Below are positions 51,548-60,373 of a DNA stretch of 64,000 nt, piece by piece. The translations under genes and the position numbers were made by a program. The notes under the pieces are model-generated. The model saw only the letters and a program-made list of their open reading frames with translations. It was not told the DNA's origin and did not search any database. Source of the DNA: Pseudarthrobacter sp. NBSH8 (lineage in GTDB: Bacteria > Actinomycetota > Actinomycetes > Actinomycetales > Micrococcaceae); assembly GCF_014217545.1 (NCBI RefSeq), contig NZ_CP043178.1:3534001-3598000 (forward strand). Reading direction: 5' to 3'. The stretch's first letter is position 1. Every line of letters starts with the position of its first letter.

Positions 51548-52780
51548 ATGCTCATTACCAACGTCCGCCCCTGGGGCGGGGACGCCGTAGACCTTGAAGT
51601 TCGCCAAGGGCGGATCGCGGCCCTTCACCCCGCGGGGACCGCCGTCGTAGCAGCAGACGCCGACGGCGGGGCGGTCGACGGACGGGGCCGGATCGCCGTG
51701 CCCGCGTTCACCGACGTGCACGTCCATCTCGACTCGACCAGGATCGGGCTGCCGTTCCGGGAGCACACCGCCTCGCCCGGCGTGTGGAACATGATGTGCA
51801 ACGACCGGGAAAACTGGCGCGACACCCCCGTCCCCTACGGCGATGTAGTGCGGGGAACGCTGGAACGGATGATTGCGCGGGGCACCACTCGCGTCCGTTC
51901 CTACGCCCAGATCGACGTGGACTGCAAGCTTGAGCGCTTCGAGGCAGTCATGGCCGCGAAACAGCACTTCGCCTACGCCGCCGATGTGGAAGTCATGGCC
52001 TTCCCGCAGGCAGGCCTGCTGCTCGAGGACGGCACTGTCCCGCTCCTTGAGGAGGCCCTCCGCGCAGGTGCGACAACCATCGGCGGCATTGATCCCTGCC
52101 AGCTGGAGCGTGACCCGGTCCGCCATCTGGACATTGTCTTCGGTCTGGCGGAGAAGTACGGCGTCGACGTCGACATTCATCTGCACGAGCCTGGCCACCT
52201 GGGGGTCTTCAGCGCGGAACTTATCTTCGAACGCACCCGCGTGCTGGGGATGGAGGGTCGCGTCTCGCTGTCCCACGCTTACGATCTCGCCAATGTCCAC
52301 CCCGATGTGACCGCTCGGCTGGTGGAGCAGATGGCCGATCTCGACATTGCCTGGGCGACGGTCGCCCCGGCAAGCGGCGGGTCGCAATTCGACCTCGCCC
52401 GGATGACCGAGGCGGGGATCCGTGTCGGTTTGGGCGAGGACGGGCAGAGGGACTACTGGAGTCCCTACGGCAATTGCGACATGCTCGACCGCACGTGGCA
52501 GTTGGCCTTCACACACCGGCTGCGCAAGGACCGGCTGATCGAGCACTGCGCGGCGATCGCCACCATCGGAGGCGCATCAATCATGGACCGAAGCGTCCAG
52601 CGCCTCACCAGCCCCGACGACCGGCCGGGCCTGGCTCTCGGAGATCGGGCGGACATCGTCCTGGTTGATGGCGAGACCATCACGAGCACCGTCATGGACC
52701 GCGGCACCGACCGCACCGTCATCCACGATGGCCGGCTCGTCGCCGACGGCATGGTGGTTCTTCCGAACCCGGCCGCATAA
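51548..52780 (+). CDS. Cytosine deaminase-like amidohydrolase
   Basis: The 410-aa protein follows the CodA/AtzC pattern: HVHLDSTR (metal HxH), SYAQIDVDCKL, DIHLHEPGHLG (with histidine ligand), SLSHAYDLA and VGLGEDGQRDYWSPYGN. Members deaminate cytosine, isoguanine or N-alkyl ammelides. AAAGGA is close to the ATG. It shares the strand with DUF3100 copy B 106 bp upstream. The substrate is unknown; a cyclic amide or amidine would suit the fold. Confidence 0.85.
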   Translation: MLITNVRPWGGDAVDLEVRQGRIAALHPAGTAVVAADADGGAVDGRGRIAVPAFTDVHVHLDSTRIGLPFREHTASPGVWNMMCNDRENWRDTPVPYGDVVRGTLERMIARGTTRVRSYAQIDVDCKLERFEAVMAAKQHFAYAADVEVMAFPQAGLLLEDGTVPLLEEALRAGATTIGGIDPCQLERDPVRHLDIVFGLAEKYGVDVDIHLHEPGHLGVFSAELIFERTRVLGMEGRVSLSHAYDLANVHPDVTARLVEQMADLDIAWATVAPASGGSQFDLARMTEAGIRVGLGEDGQRDYWSPYGNCDMLDRTWQLAFTHRLRKDRLIEHCAAIATIGGASIMDRSVQRLTSPDDRPGLALGDRADIVLVDGETITSTVMDRGTDRTVIHDGRLVADGMVVLPNPAA

Positions 52781-52822
52781 GGAAGCCCGGCGGCTCCCGT
52801 GCCTAGCGGTCTGCGGGCAGCT

Positions 52823-53581
52823 TCACAGGTTTGCCGCTTCTTGCTCCGCCAGCCTGATCATCCGAAGTTCGTCCTCCACCGCACGGGACGGCCAATAGTC
52901 CTTCGACAGCTCATTTGCCCGGGTCAGATCCGCTGCCGGGAAGAGCTTGCCGAGCAGTCCGGCCGCCTGCAGCAGGGCGATCAGCACGATGGTCCTGGCC
53001 TCGGGTGCCTTGGAATCAGGCTTGGCAGCGGGCTCCGGGGAATCGGTCGCCACGGCGTCAGCCGTCCCGGCATCAGTGGTCCCTGAATCAGGCGCCGTAG
53101 TTTCGGGCGCCTCAAGATCGGACGGCGCACCGCTGAGTGCGGCCTGGATCTTTTCGAGGAGGGCCGCCTCCGGAGCGTGGTCCTTCTCCGGGTACCGCAC
53201 AGCCCGGAACCGCCCCAGGTGCTTTTCGCCGACATGTTCCACGATGCCCAGTGACGCCATCGCTTCGTAGACACGCTGCACTACGGCGCGGCCCTCCAGC
53301 ATGCCCACCCACCCCTTGGGGGTGTAGGGCCGGGATTTGCCACGGATGACTTCGAGCTCGCGCTGGAATTCTGTTTCCGGGGCCTCGCCGGTGGCCCTGA
53401 CGCGCTTCCCCTGCAGCTCGATCGCACCGATCAGATCCAGCTCGGCCAATATTGCCCCTGCCACAGTGGTCCTGAGTGCGAACACCGGCACTTCGGGCTT
53501 TCCGTTCACGTCGTTCGTTGCCAGAAGGAGGAAGGCCTGGGGAAGGTTCAGCTCCGTCGCCTTCGGGGTTTCAACGTCCAT
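52823..53581 (-). CDS. GPP34 (GOLPH3-like) family protein, copy B
   Basis: The 252-aa paralog of 38001-38639 shares LNLPQAFLLLATND, AGAILAELDLIGAIELQGKRV and DYWPSRAVEDELRMIRLA. It carries an extra 40-residue Ala/Thr/Asp-rich insertion (around residues 165-205) that is absent from copy A. The upstream bases GGGCGCCCACCACAA, 33 bp from the ATG, match those of copy A. The function of bacterial GPP34 proteins is unknown. Confidence 0.85.
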   Translation of the reverse strand: MDVETPKATELNLPQAFLLLATNDVNGKPEVPVFALRTTVAGAILAELDLIGAIELQGKRVRATGEAPETEFQRELEVIRGKSRPYTPKGWVGMLEGRAVVQRVYEAMASLGIVEHVGEKHLGRFRAVRYPEKDHAPEAALLEKIQAALSGAPSDLEAPETTAPDSGTTDAGTADAVATDSPEPAAKPDSKAPEARTIVLIALLQAAGLLGKLFPAADLTRANELSKDYWPSRAVEDELRMIRLAEQEAANL

Positions 53582-53628
53582 ACGAACATGGTGGCCCTGT
53601 TGGGCGCCCACCACAATGACGAATTAGC

Positions 53629-54267
53629 GGAGGCGAGGATGGCGCCGTTGATGTTGGTGCCGTCGTCGCTGAGCAGGAACGTGATGGACGCGGCGAGCTG
53701 CGCGGCGATGGCGGGCGTGGGGACGGTGGCCTGCATCAGCGGGCCGAGGCGTTCGGCCGCGAGCTGGGATCCCCAGTTGGCCACGATGCCGGTGATGGTG
53801 GGGCCTGGTGCCACGGCGTTGAAGCGCAGTCCCTTGGGCCCGTACATCACGGCGGAGTTTTTGGTCAGGCCGACGACGGCGTGCTTGGACGCGGTGTAGG
53901 CGGCGCCGGCGGCGGACCCGCGCAGGCCGGCCTCGGAGGCGACGTTGACCACGGCCCCGGTGCCGGCGTCGAGCATCAGGGGCACCACGGCGCGGGTGAG
54001 GCGCATGAGGGCGGTGACGTTGATCCGGAAGACGCGGTCCCAGAGCTCGTCGTCCACTTCGTGGATGGGTGCGAAGTTGTCCATGATGCCTGCGACGTTC
54101 GCCAGGGCATCGACGCGTCCGCCGGCGGCAGCGACGAGGGCGGCCACGGTCTCTTCGGTGGAGATCTCGCCCGCGACGGGGACCAGGTCCAGTCCGGCGT
54201 TCTCAAGAATCAGGTCGTCGAGCCGTTCCTTGCTGATGTCGGCGGCGATGACGCGGCCGCCTTCCTT
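53629..54267 (-). pseudogene. Short-chain dehydrogenase remnant, truncated at both ends
   Basis: The open stretch encodes the middle of a classical SDR: GGRVIAADISKERL, NVAGIMDNFAP, INVTALMRLTRAVVPLM, VNVASEAGLRG with the YTASK catalytic pair, and DDGTNINGAIL. The N-terminal glycine-rich nucleotide motif and the usual C-terminal DGG end are both missing. Homology stops sharply at about 54267, where a TetR-like fragment on the other strand begins, and at 53629 near the GPP34 promoter. Confidence 0.78.
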
Positions 54268-54268
54268 C

Positions 54269-54310
54269 CGCGTGTTCGCCGAGCGCGGCTACGAGCAGAC
54301 GTCCGTGACC
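54269..54310 (+). pseudogene. Scrap of a TetR-family regulator
   Basis: The 14 residues RVFAERGYEQTSVT match the helix 1-2 region of TetR proteins. Nothing before or after continues the domain. It abuts the SDR remnant head to head, as expected if a regulator/SDR divergent pair lost its intergenic centre. Confidence 0.5.
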
Positions 54311-54455
54311 TATCGTCCCACGGACCACGCTGGCGGGGATCGAACGACCAGCCGCCATCGGACGCAAGGATGGCGCGCCAATTCCAAGGCGCCCGTGCGG
54401 ATCAGCAGGCATAAGCTGATATCAGCACGTCTCTTCCAGCGCCGGGGAGGTCATC

Positions 54456-54779
54456 ATGGACACTGAATCCGCCGAAGTGATCGGCCATGATGTCACCACC
54501 ATCGTCTGCGTGTGCGGGAACACTGTCAGCAAGGACGGGTTGATTCAGGCCAACTCAGACGGCGTCCCCGTCTACATCGGGGAGAACATCCCGGTCCCCG
54601 CGGAGCTGGCGGAATGGCCTGCGGATGAGGATCTCTATACCCTGTGTCCCTCCTGCGGCCGCGTGTACAGTGACTCGGTCATCGAAGAGACGGGGACCGC
54701 GCCTGTTGCTTTCCGGGTGGACGTCACGGCCGGCCCCATGGCCGAGGCCATCCGGGTGCACTGGGACCTCAGCTCCTGA
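54456..54779 (+). CDS. 107-aa zinc-ribbon protein of unknown function
   Basis: GGGGAGG precedes ATG 54456. The protein has two cysteine pairs: CVCGNT near residue 18 and CPSCGRVY near residue 64, which suggests a structural zinc ribbon. The rest is acidic and soluble. It is an isolated gene between decayed sequence and a convergent membrane protein gene. I do not recognise a named family. Confidence 0.68.
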   Translation: MDTESAEVIGHDVTTIVCVCGNTVSKDGLIQANSDGVPVYIGENIPVPAELAEWPADEDLYTLCPSCGRVYSDSVIEETGTAPVAFRVDVTAGPMAEAIRVHWDLSS

Positions 54780-54852
54780 CGACGGTGGTGTCCCCGTCAG
54801 ACCCGTGGCCGCTGGTGTAGACCGCGCTTCGGCGTTTTGTGACTCTCTGCCG

Positions 54853-55293
54853 TCAGCGCTTCACCGCGGCGCTACTGTGGATCGCTGAATCCGTTGCCCG
54901 CCCGTCGCGCAGGCTGGCCTGGCACTCTGCCGCGCGTGCGGCGACGTCGCCATGAACGGCAAAAGTAATTGCCTCGACAACAGCGATTTGGCCGGTTGTG
55001 TCAGGAACACCCGGAAATTGCACCTGCGACGCCTCAACTGGGGCCACCGGCGACTCTTGCGTGGACCGCATGCGAAGAATCGCGATGGCGGAAATAAGGC
55101 ACCAGGCAACGTTCGTGACCACTGAGGGCCACGCTTCGTGGACCGCACCATTGATGATGAAGGCACATGCGCCGATGAGGTTGGCTACTTGGAAGTGCTT
55201 GCCGGCCTTCAACCAACCCATGGAGACAGACAGGTATGCCGACAGGATCAGAACTGCCCCTGACCAACCTGCAATTTCCCACAGCAGTTCCAT
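54853..55293 (-). CDS. Small membrane protein (CBU_0592-like)
   Basis: GAAGGA 4 bases before ATG 55293 supports the start. The 146-aa product has three hydrophobic helices in its first 75 residues (AGWSGAVLILSAYLSVSM, QVANLIGACAFIINGAV, SVVTNVAWCLISAIAIL), then a soluble tail. The first part matches the small CBU_0592 family membrane domain, whose role is unknown. It is divergent from the LysR gene. Confidence 0.68.
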   Translation of the reverse strand: MELLWEIAGWSGAVLILSAYLSVSMGWLKAGKHFQVANLIGACAFIINGAVHEAWPSVVTNVAWCLISAIAILRMRSTQESPVAPVEASQVQFPGVPDTTGQIAVVEAITFAVHGDVAARAAECQASLRDGRATDSAIHSSAAVKR

Positions 55294-55472
55294 GATGTCC
55301 TTCAGAGGTGTTGCCCGGCTGCCGTAGCTGGGCGGATCGTAAATGGCCGGCTATGCGTGTGTTTGCAAGGCCCGGATGCTCCCCCAGACCTGTGCTTTAA
55401 CAGCAATTATGAGGACGACGCACCTTTAGGGCAATTGCATTCCACTGAAGACATGGTTTAGAACTACTTAAC

Positions 55473-56396
55473 ATGGACATCGATCCGCGCAGGCTGCGCG
55501 TGCTTCTCGCGATTGCCCGCACGGGCGGGGTGCTGGCTGCCGCCGACGAGCTGGGAATCAGCCCCTCGGCCGTCTCACAGCAGCTCACCAAATTGGAAGA
55601 CGAAACCGGGCATGCCTTGGTGGTGCGCACGCCCAAAGGCTCAGTTTTGACACCCGCCGGCCTGGCAGTAGCGGAAGCCGGCGAGGAGATTGAACGTGCT
55701 CTCAGCGTTGCCCGCGCCCGGATCGAAGGCGGGGCCACGGTGGCTGGCGTTGTGCGCGTGGGCGGATTCACCAGCTTTGTCCGGACGGTGGTGATCCCGC
55801 GCCTGCCCGAGTGGCGCACACAGTACCCGCAATTGCAGATCCGGATCGTCGAGGATGACTTTCCGGACCTGATGCGGCTGCTCCGCCAGCGCCAGCTCGA
55901 CGCCGTGGTGGTGGAGCTCGATTCGACCACCGCCGAGCAGCGTTCGCTCTCCGCCGGGATCATCGAGGAGCCCTTGCTGGACGAGCCGTGGAAGCTGGTG
56001 GTCCCCTCGGGCGCCCTGCTCACCACCGAGAACATCGACCTGGCCCGGCTGCCCCTTCCGTGGCTCGGCGTCGACCCAACAGCCGCGAACGCTGCGGTGC
56101 TCGGCCGGCTCCGTCAGTCAACGGGCGCTCAGATGGAGAGTGCGCACCAGTACCAGGAAACGCTGACCGCACTCGCACTCGTGGCCGCCGGCGAAGGAAT
56201 TGCGATTGTGCCCACCCTGGCATTAAGTGGCGTCGCCCACGACGGAGTGGACGTCCTGGACGTCCCCGGACTCGGAACCCGTCGCATCGTTCTGCGACGG
56301 TTCGACCGGCGGCGATCAGCCAGCACGCCGGTGGACACCGTCGCACGCCTGCTGCGGGAATCGGCTGCGGCGTTCGACACACGGTCGTCATCTTGA
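55473..56396 (+). CDS. LysR family transcriptional regulator
   Basis: The 307-aa protein has an N-terminal LysR winged helix (LRVLLAIARTGGVLAAADEL, SPSAVSQQLTKLEDE) and a substrate-binding domain (VRVGGFTSFVRTVVIPRLPE, LALVAAGEGIAIVPTLAL). Such regulators often control a divergent gene, here the small membrane protein 179 bp away. Its stop codon is followed at once by a REP-like palindrome and the remnant of an arabinofuranosidase gene. Confidence 0.9.
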   Translation: MDIDPRRLRVLLAIARTGGVLAAADELGISPSAVSQQLTKLEDETGHALVVRTPKGSVLTPAGLAVAEAGEEIERALSVARARIEGGATVAGVVRVGGFTSFVRTVVIPRLPEWRTQYPQLQIRIVEDDFPDLMRLLRQRQLDAVVVELDSTTAEQRSLSAGIIEEPLLDEPWKLVVPSGALLTTENIDLARLPLPWLGVDPTAANAAVLGRLRQSTGAQMESAHQYQETLTALALVAAGEGIAIVPTLALSGVAHDGVDVLDVPGLGTRRIVLRRFDRRRSASTPVDTVARLLRESAAAFDTRSSS

Positions 56397-56414
56397 ACCA
56401 CCGCGTGGCGGTGA

Positions 56415-56443
56415 GCGGACGACGGCGGGACCTCCCGCCGTCG
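56415..56443. repeat. REP-like palindrome, copy 9
   Basis: GCGGACGACGGCGGGA pairs with TCCCGCCGTCG around CC; the outer right arm has decayed. It lies exactly at the broken 3' end of the arabinofuranosidase remnant. Confidence 0.83.
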
Positions 56444-56980
56444 GCGGCTTCCTCCAGGCCGCGGTTCGCGAAGAACAGTGCCACGCGGCCCGTTTCCTCG
56501 TTCCATTTTGCGCTGACGTCCACCAGGTCGGTGCCGCCGAAGCGGGTATCCTCGTACTTGTCCGAGTCAACGGACAGGCGCAGAATCTGGCCCTTGGCTA
56601 GCTCCGCCATGCGGGCGAACGGGTGGAAGATGGTCTGCTTCCACGCAGGACCGTTTTCCTCGCTGAGGATCGGTGCAATGACGTTGACCAGCTGCGCCTG
56701 GTTGGCGATCTTGACGCGGTCGCCGTGGCGGAGCAGCGAGTTCAGCAGGGTGCCCACCACCACCGCGTCCGTCACGTTGCACTTGTCCTCGATGACCCGG
56801 GGGGTGCTCGCGCCAGCCCGCCTTGGCGACGTTGTGCGGCTGGTCCTCGGTGTCCAGGCCGCGCTGGTACCAGACGTTCCACACGTCGAAGGACAGGTTG
56901 ATGTGCTTTTTGTGTTTGCCCTTGGCACGCACGGCGTCAGCGGTGGCGATCACGGACTCGATGGTGCCGGACCCGGGCCA
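56444..56980 (-). pseudogene. Alpha-L-arabinofuranosidase (GH51) remnant
   Basis: Two minus-strand frames carry consecutive pieces of a GH51 enzyme. The upstream piece (about 56980-56804) has INLSFDVWNVWYQRG and the downstream piece (56799-56444) has RVIEDKCNVTDAVVVGTLLN, DRVKIANQAQLVNVIAPI and TIFHPFARM. A run of six G/C at about 56798-56803 marks the frame change. The N-terminal 300 residues, including the acid/base glutamate, and the C-terminal end are gone. The 3' break coincides with a REP-like palindrome. Confidence 0.8.
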
Positions 56981-57123
56981 GGCGCCCGGCCGGGAAGATT
57001 GGGTCCAAGTGGACCGGTTCATGGTGGCATGAACAGCGATTGGGTCGTGTGGTGGAAAGAGCCGCCTCACGACCCAAACGCCTAGTCACAAATAGTCACG
57101 GCACGGACCCGTGTGTCATTGGT

Positions 57124-58074
57124 TTAGCCCTTGATCGCTCCGCCTGTCAGCCCAGTGACCAGGAACTTTTGGGCTAGGAAGGCCAGAGCAATGATCGGGA
57201 GAGCCAGCAGAATACTGGCGGCGGCGATCAGCTGGTAGAGGGCGGTGTCTTCAGCAATTCCGAACGATGCGATGAACACCGACAGTGTGGTCGCATGCTG
57301 TTGTGTCAACACGACCGGAATCAGGTATTCCTGGATGGCCAGCAGGAACGTGAAGATGCCTGCGGTGACCAGCCCGGGGCCGGCGAGGGGCATGATGACC
57401 CGACGGAATGCCCCGAAGCGGCTGCAGCCGTCGATCTGGGCCGCTTCTTCCAGTTCCCGTGGCAGCTCTGCGAAGAAGTTCCGCAACAGCCAGATCGTGA
57501 ACGGCTGGTTCACCGCGACCAGGGCGATGATCAGCATCAGCTGGGTGTCGTAGATGTTGAGGGCCTGTGCGATGGAGTAGAAGGGCAGGACAACGACGAA
57601 GCGCGGCAGTGAGCGGAAGACGAGGGCGAGAACGAGGAGCCATAGTGAGATCCGGGAGTCAAAACGGGACAGCGCATAAGCCGCAGGAGCCCCCACAATC
57701 AGGGAAATGATGACCGTGACCACGCCGACCACGATGGTGTTCATACCGAATGAGGCGAATTCGGTGGCGTACCAGAGCTGTTCGTAGGCCGCGATCTGGG
57801 GGGTGAAGCTCCAGACGGGGGGCGAGATGAACGCGTCCGTGTAGGGCTTGATGGAAGTCAGGAAAGCCCAAACGAACGGGAATACTGCCACAAACGCCGC
57901 CACCGACAGCCCTGTGTACGCCATGGCGGTCCGCCACCGGGGGCGGCGTCCTATGGTGGTGTTGCTCAGGGCCCCGCGGGTCCGACGTGGCGGACGGTCG
58001 TTGACCGACCTGTCCGGGACAGGTACCGGCGGCGAAGCCGGGGTGAGCATGCTGACGTTATTGGGTGCACTCAC
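57124..58074 (-). CDS. Carbohydrate-type ABC transporter permease (MalG-like)
   Basis: The 316-aa protein has a 45-residue polar N-terminus, then six membrane helices and the permease EAA loop (ELEEAAQIDGCSRFGAFRRVI). It starts at GTG 58074 and overlaps the upstream permease stop by 4 bp. With the second permease and the binding protein it forms a CUT1-type importer. No ATPase gene is in the cluster, so a shared MsiK-like ATPase elsewhere is likely. Confidence 0.9.
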   Translation of the reverse strand: MSAPNNVSMLTPASPPVPVPDRSVNDRPPRRTRGALSNTTIGRRPRWRTAMAYTGLSVAAFVAVFPFVWAFLTSIKPYTDAFISPPVWSFTPQIAAYEQLWYATEFASFGMNTIVVGVVTVIISLIVGAPAAYALSRFDSRISLWLLVLALVFRSLPRFVVVLPFYSIAQALNIYDTQLMLIIALVAVNQPFTIWLLRNFFAELPRELEEAAQIDGCSRFGAFRRVIMPLAGPGLVTAGIFTFLLAIQEYLIPVVLTQQHATTLSVFIASFGIAEDTALYQLIAAASILLALPIIALAFLAQKFLVTGLTGGAIKG

Positions 58075-58946
58075 GCTGTTTTCATCTCCCGCCAGGTTTG
58101 GCGTATGAAGGGTACGAGGAAGGTCAGAATGATGATGATCGTGATGACGTTAATCGCGCTGGCGAGTCCAAGTTGTTGGGTTTCGCCTAGGGCGACGTTG
58201 TAAACATAGGTCATGAGGGACTCGGTGCCGACCGTTGAGGCGGCCGGGGTAATCATCCGGATGCTGTCGAAGACCCGGAAACCGTCCATGATTGAGATCA
58301 GGGCGATGAAGCCGATAAATCCCCGGATGGAGGGCATCACGATGCGCCATTGGGTCTGCCACCAACTGGCCCCGTCGAGGGCGGCCGCCTCGATCCGTTC
58401 GCGGGGGACGGACTGCAGGGCCGCCACCAGGACGAGGATGCCGAACGCCGACTCGTGCCAGATGCTGTGGGAAATGAGTAGGAACTTTGCCGCCGTCGGA
58501 TCGGTGAACCAGTCCGGTGCGATACCCAGGGGTGCCAGCAGGACATTGACGAGGCCGCCGAATGTGCTGTTGAACAACCAGGAGAAAACGAGTGCACCGA
58601 TTACTGTCGGCACGACATAGGGCACCAGAAGCAGCCCAAGGAAGAAGGCCCGGGCCTTGGCGCGGACGGCGTTGAGCATGAGGCCAACAACGTACCCGCC
58701 AACGATCTTTCCTGCCGTCATCGCGGCGGTGTAAGCGGTTGTGAACCCGGCGGCGGCCCAGAAACGCTGGTCACCCAACGTGGCCGCATAGTTGGCGAAC
58801 CCGACGAACAGACCAGGGTCGCCATAGCTGACCTTCCTGAAGCTGTCGAAGGCCGTGATGAATAAGGGCCCGGCCATAAGCAAAGTCATGACCAAAATAC
58901 TGGGGCCGACGAAGATGAAGAATTCGCGTCGTCTCAGTGGACCCAC
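58071..58946 (-). CDS. Carbohydrate-type ABC transporter permease (MalF-like)
   Basis: The 291-aa protein has six helices and the EAA loop (ERIEAAALDGASWWQTQWRI). The frame is preceded by a TAG, leaving GTG 58946 as the only upstream start, yet AGGAGG overlaps that GTG. A CTG three codons later would be at normal spacing, so the true start may be unusual. It is the middle gene of the binding protein-permease-permease operon. Confidence 0.88.
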   Translation of the reverse strand: MGPLRRREFFIFVGPSILVMTLLMAGPLFITAFDSFRKVSYGDPGLFVGFANYAATLGDQRFWAAAGFTTAYTAAMTAGKIVGGYVVGLMLNAVRAKARAFFLGLLLVPYVVPTVIGALVFSWLFNSTFGGLVNVLLAPLGIAPDWFTDPTAAKFLLISHSIWHESAFGILVLVAALQSVPRERIEAAALDGASWWQTQWRIVMPSIRGFIGFIALISIMDGFRVFDSIRMITPAASTVGTESLMTYVYNVALGETQQLGLASAINVITIIIILTFLVPFIRQTWREMKTA

Positions 58947-58983
58947 CTCCTAAATCTGTTGTGGCGGATACGCCGCGGAAAAG

Positions 58984-60336
58984 CTACTTGAGGTACCCGG
59001 CGGACTTCAGCGCGGAGTTCGCCGCTGCGTCTGCCTTTCCGAGTGCTTCCATCGGGTCCCCGGCGCCGTTGACTGCCTCGACAATGAAGGACCGGGTGCT
59101 CTGCTGGATGGTGGGCATGAACGGCTTCAGCGGCAGCGTGTCCGCGCCCGCTTCAAGGGTATCCAGTGCTGCCTGCCAGTAGGGTGCTTTGGCCTGCAGC
59201 GTGGGGTCGTTGAGCTTGCTGGTCCGGGAAATGACGGCGAAGGGGGCGCCGTTGGTCATGGCTGAGTCTCCGACCGAGGTGGCCAGGACTCCGGCGAGTG
59301 TGTCGAATCCGACCTTGGAGTTCTTTGCGATGGCGAAACCGTCCTGGGTCCACTGGGCGGCCGGCTTCCCGCCTGCCTTTGCCGCCGGCGCAGGCGCGAA
59401 GGCGAAATCGTTGGAGAACTTGGACAGGGCCGGGTCGATCAGGGTGGCACCGCGGCCAGCATAAATGATACCCATAGCTGCCTGCCCGTTCTGCAGGGCG
59501 GCGACGGCCTTGGCGTTGTTCAGGGTCAGGGCGTCGCTGGACATGTAGGACTTGAGCTTGCGCAGGTCGTTGATCGCGGCTGCACCTTCAGGGGAGGCAA
59601 GTGTGGGCCGTCCCTCGTTGTTGACCCAGGAGCCACCTTGGCTGGTCAGTGCGTTGTTGAACGCAGTGGAGATATCGCTGTCCGCGTTGAAGGAAGCGAC
59701 GAACGGTGTCTCAGACTTTTCCGCTGCCCTGATCTTGTCGGCCGCTGCAAACAGTTCGTCATAGGTCGTGGGGGCCTGGATACCCAGGCCGTCGAGGATA
59801 TCTTTGCGGTACATCAGAATGTGGACATTCTGCTGGTTAGGCAGGGCGTAGAGGTGGCCGTCGTATTTCATCTTCTCCAGCAGTGCCGGATCAATATCGT
59901 TGACACCGGAGGCTTCACCATTCTTGGCCACCCACTCGTCCAGAGGCGCCAGCCATCCTTTAGAGGCGTACTCGACCAGGGTGGTGTTATAGACCTCCAC
60001 AATGTCATAGGACGCGCCGTCGGCCGGCTGGGAAAGCGAAAGTGGCGCCTTTTCGAGTTGGGCCGAGAAATCCACCGGTGAGTGGTTTACCTTGAGATTC
60101 TTGACTCCGTTACAGGCGCTCGTCATGGCCCTGGTAAACGGGTCCATGCCAGGGGCACCGTAAGCCAACACATTGACGGTGGCAGAGGCCGCGGGTTCCG
60201 GAGCAAGACAGGTCCCCTGGGCGCCGGATGCACCGGGAATCTGACTGCCGGCGCCACAGGCAGCCAGGGACGCCACCGTAAGGGCGGCTACAGCCAGCAA
60301 CAGGGGAGATCGACCGATTCTTTTGGGAAAGTTCAA
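58984..60336 (-). CDS. ABC transporter substrate-binding lipoprotein
   Basis: The 450-aa protein starts at TTG 60336, 4 bases after AAGGTGA. It has a lipoprotein signal with lipobox LAAC (cysteine near residue 27) and a family 1 binding-protein body (VEVYNTTLVEYASKGWLAPLDEW, RKDILDGLGIQAPTTYDELF). It captures the substrate for the two permeases downstream. The family usually binds sugars, but a co-regulated bicupin and hydrolase suggest another carbon source. It is divergent from the LacI regulator. Confidence 0.9.
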   Translation of the reverse strand: MNFPKRIGRSPLLLAVAALTVASLAACGAGSQIPGASGAQGTCLAPEPAASATVNVLAYGAPGMDPFTRAMTSACNGVKNLKVNHSPVDFSAQLEKAPLSLSQPADGASYDIVEVYNTTLVEYASKGWLAPLDEWVAKNGEASGVNDIDPALLEKMKYDGHLYALPNQQNVHILMYRKDILDGLGIQAPTTYDELFAAADKIRAAEKSETPFVASFNADSDISTAFNNALTSQGGSWVNNEGRPTLASPEGAAAINDLRKLKSYMSSDALTLNNAKAVAALQNGQAAMGIIYAGRGATLIDPALSKFSNDFAFAPAPAAKAGGKPAAQWTQDGFAIAKNSKVGFDTLAGVLATSVGDSAMTNGAPFAVISRTSKLNDPTLQAKAPYWQAALDTLEAGADTLPLKPFMPTIQQSTRSFIVEAVNGAGDPMEALGKADAAANSALKSAGYLK

Positions 60337-60373
60337 AACGTCACCTTATTGATAGGTGCCCCTATGGGCATGA

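Noticed and set aside
54330..54350. GGGGATCGAACGACC as a tRNA 3' end
   Set aside because: The flanking bases do not form a T-arm stem and no acceptor or anticodon arm can be found upstream on either strand.
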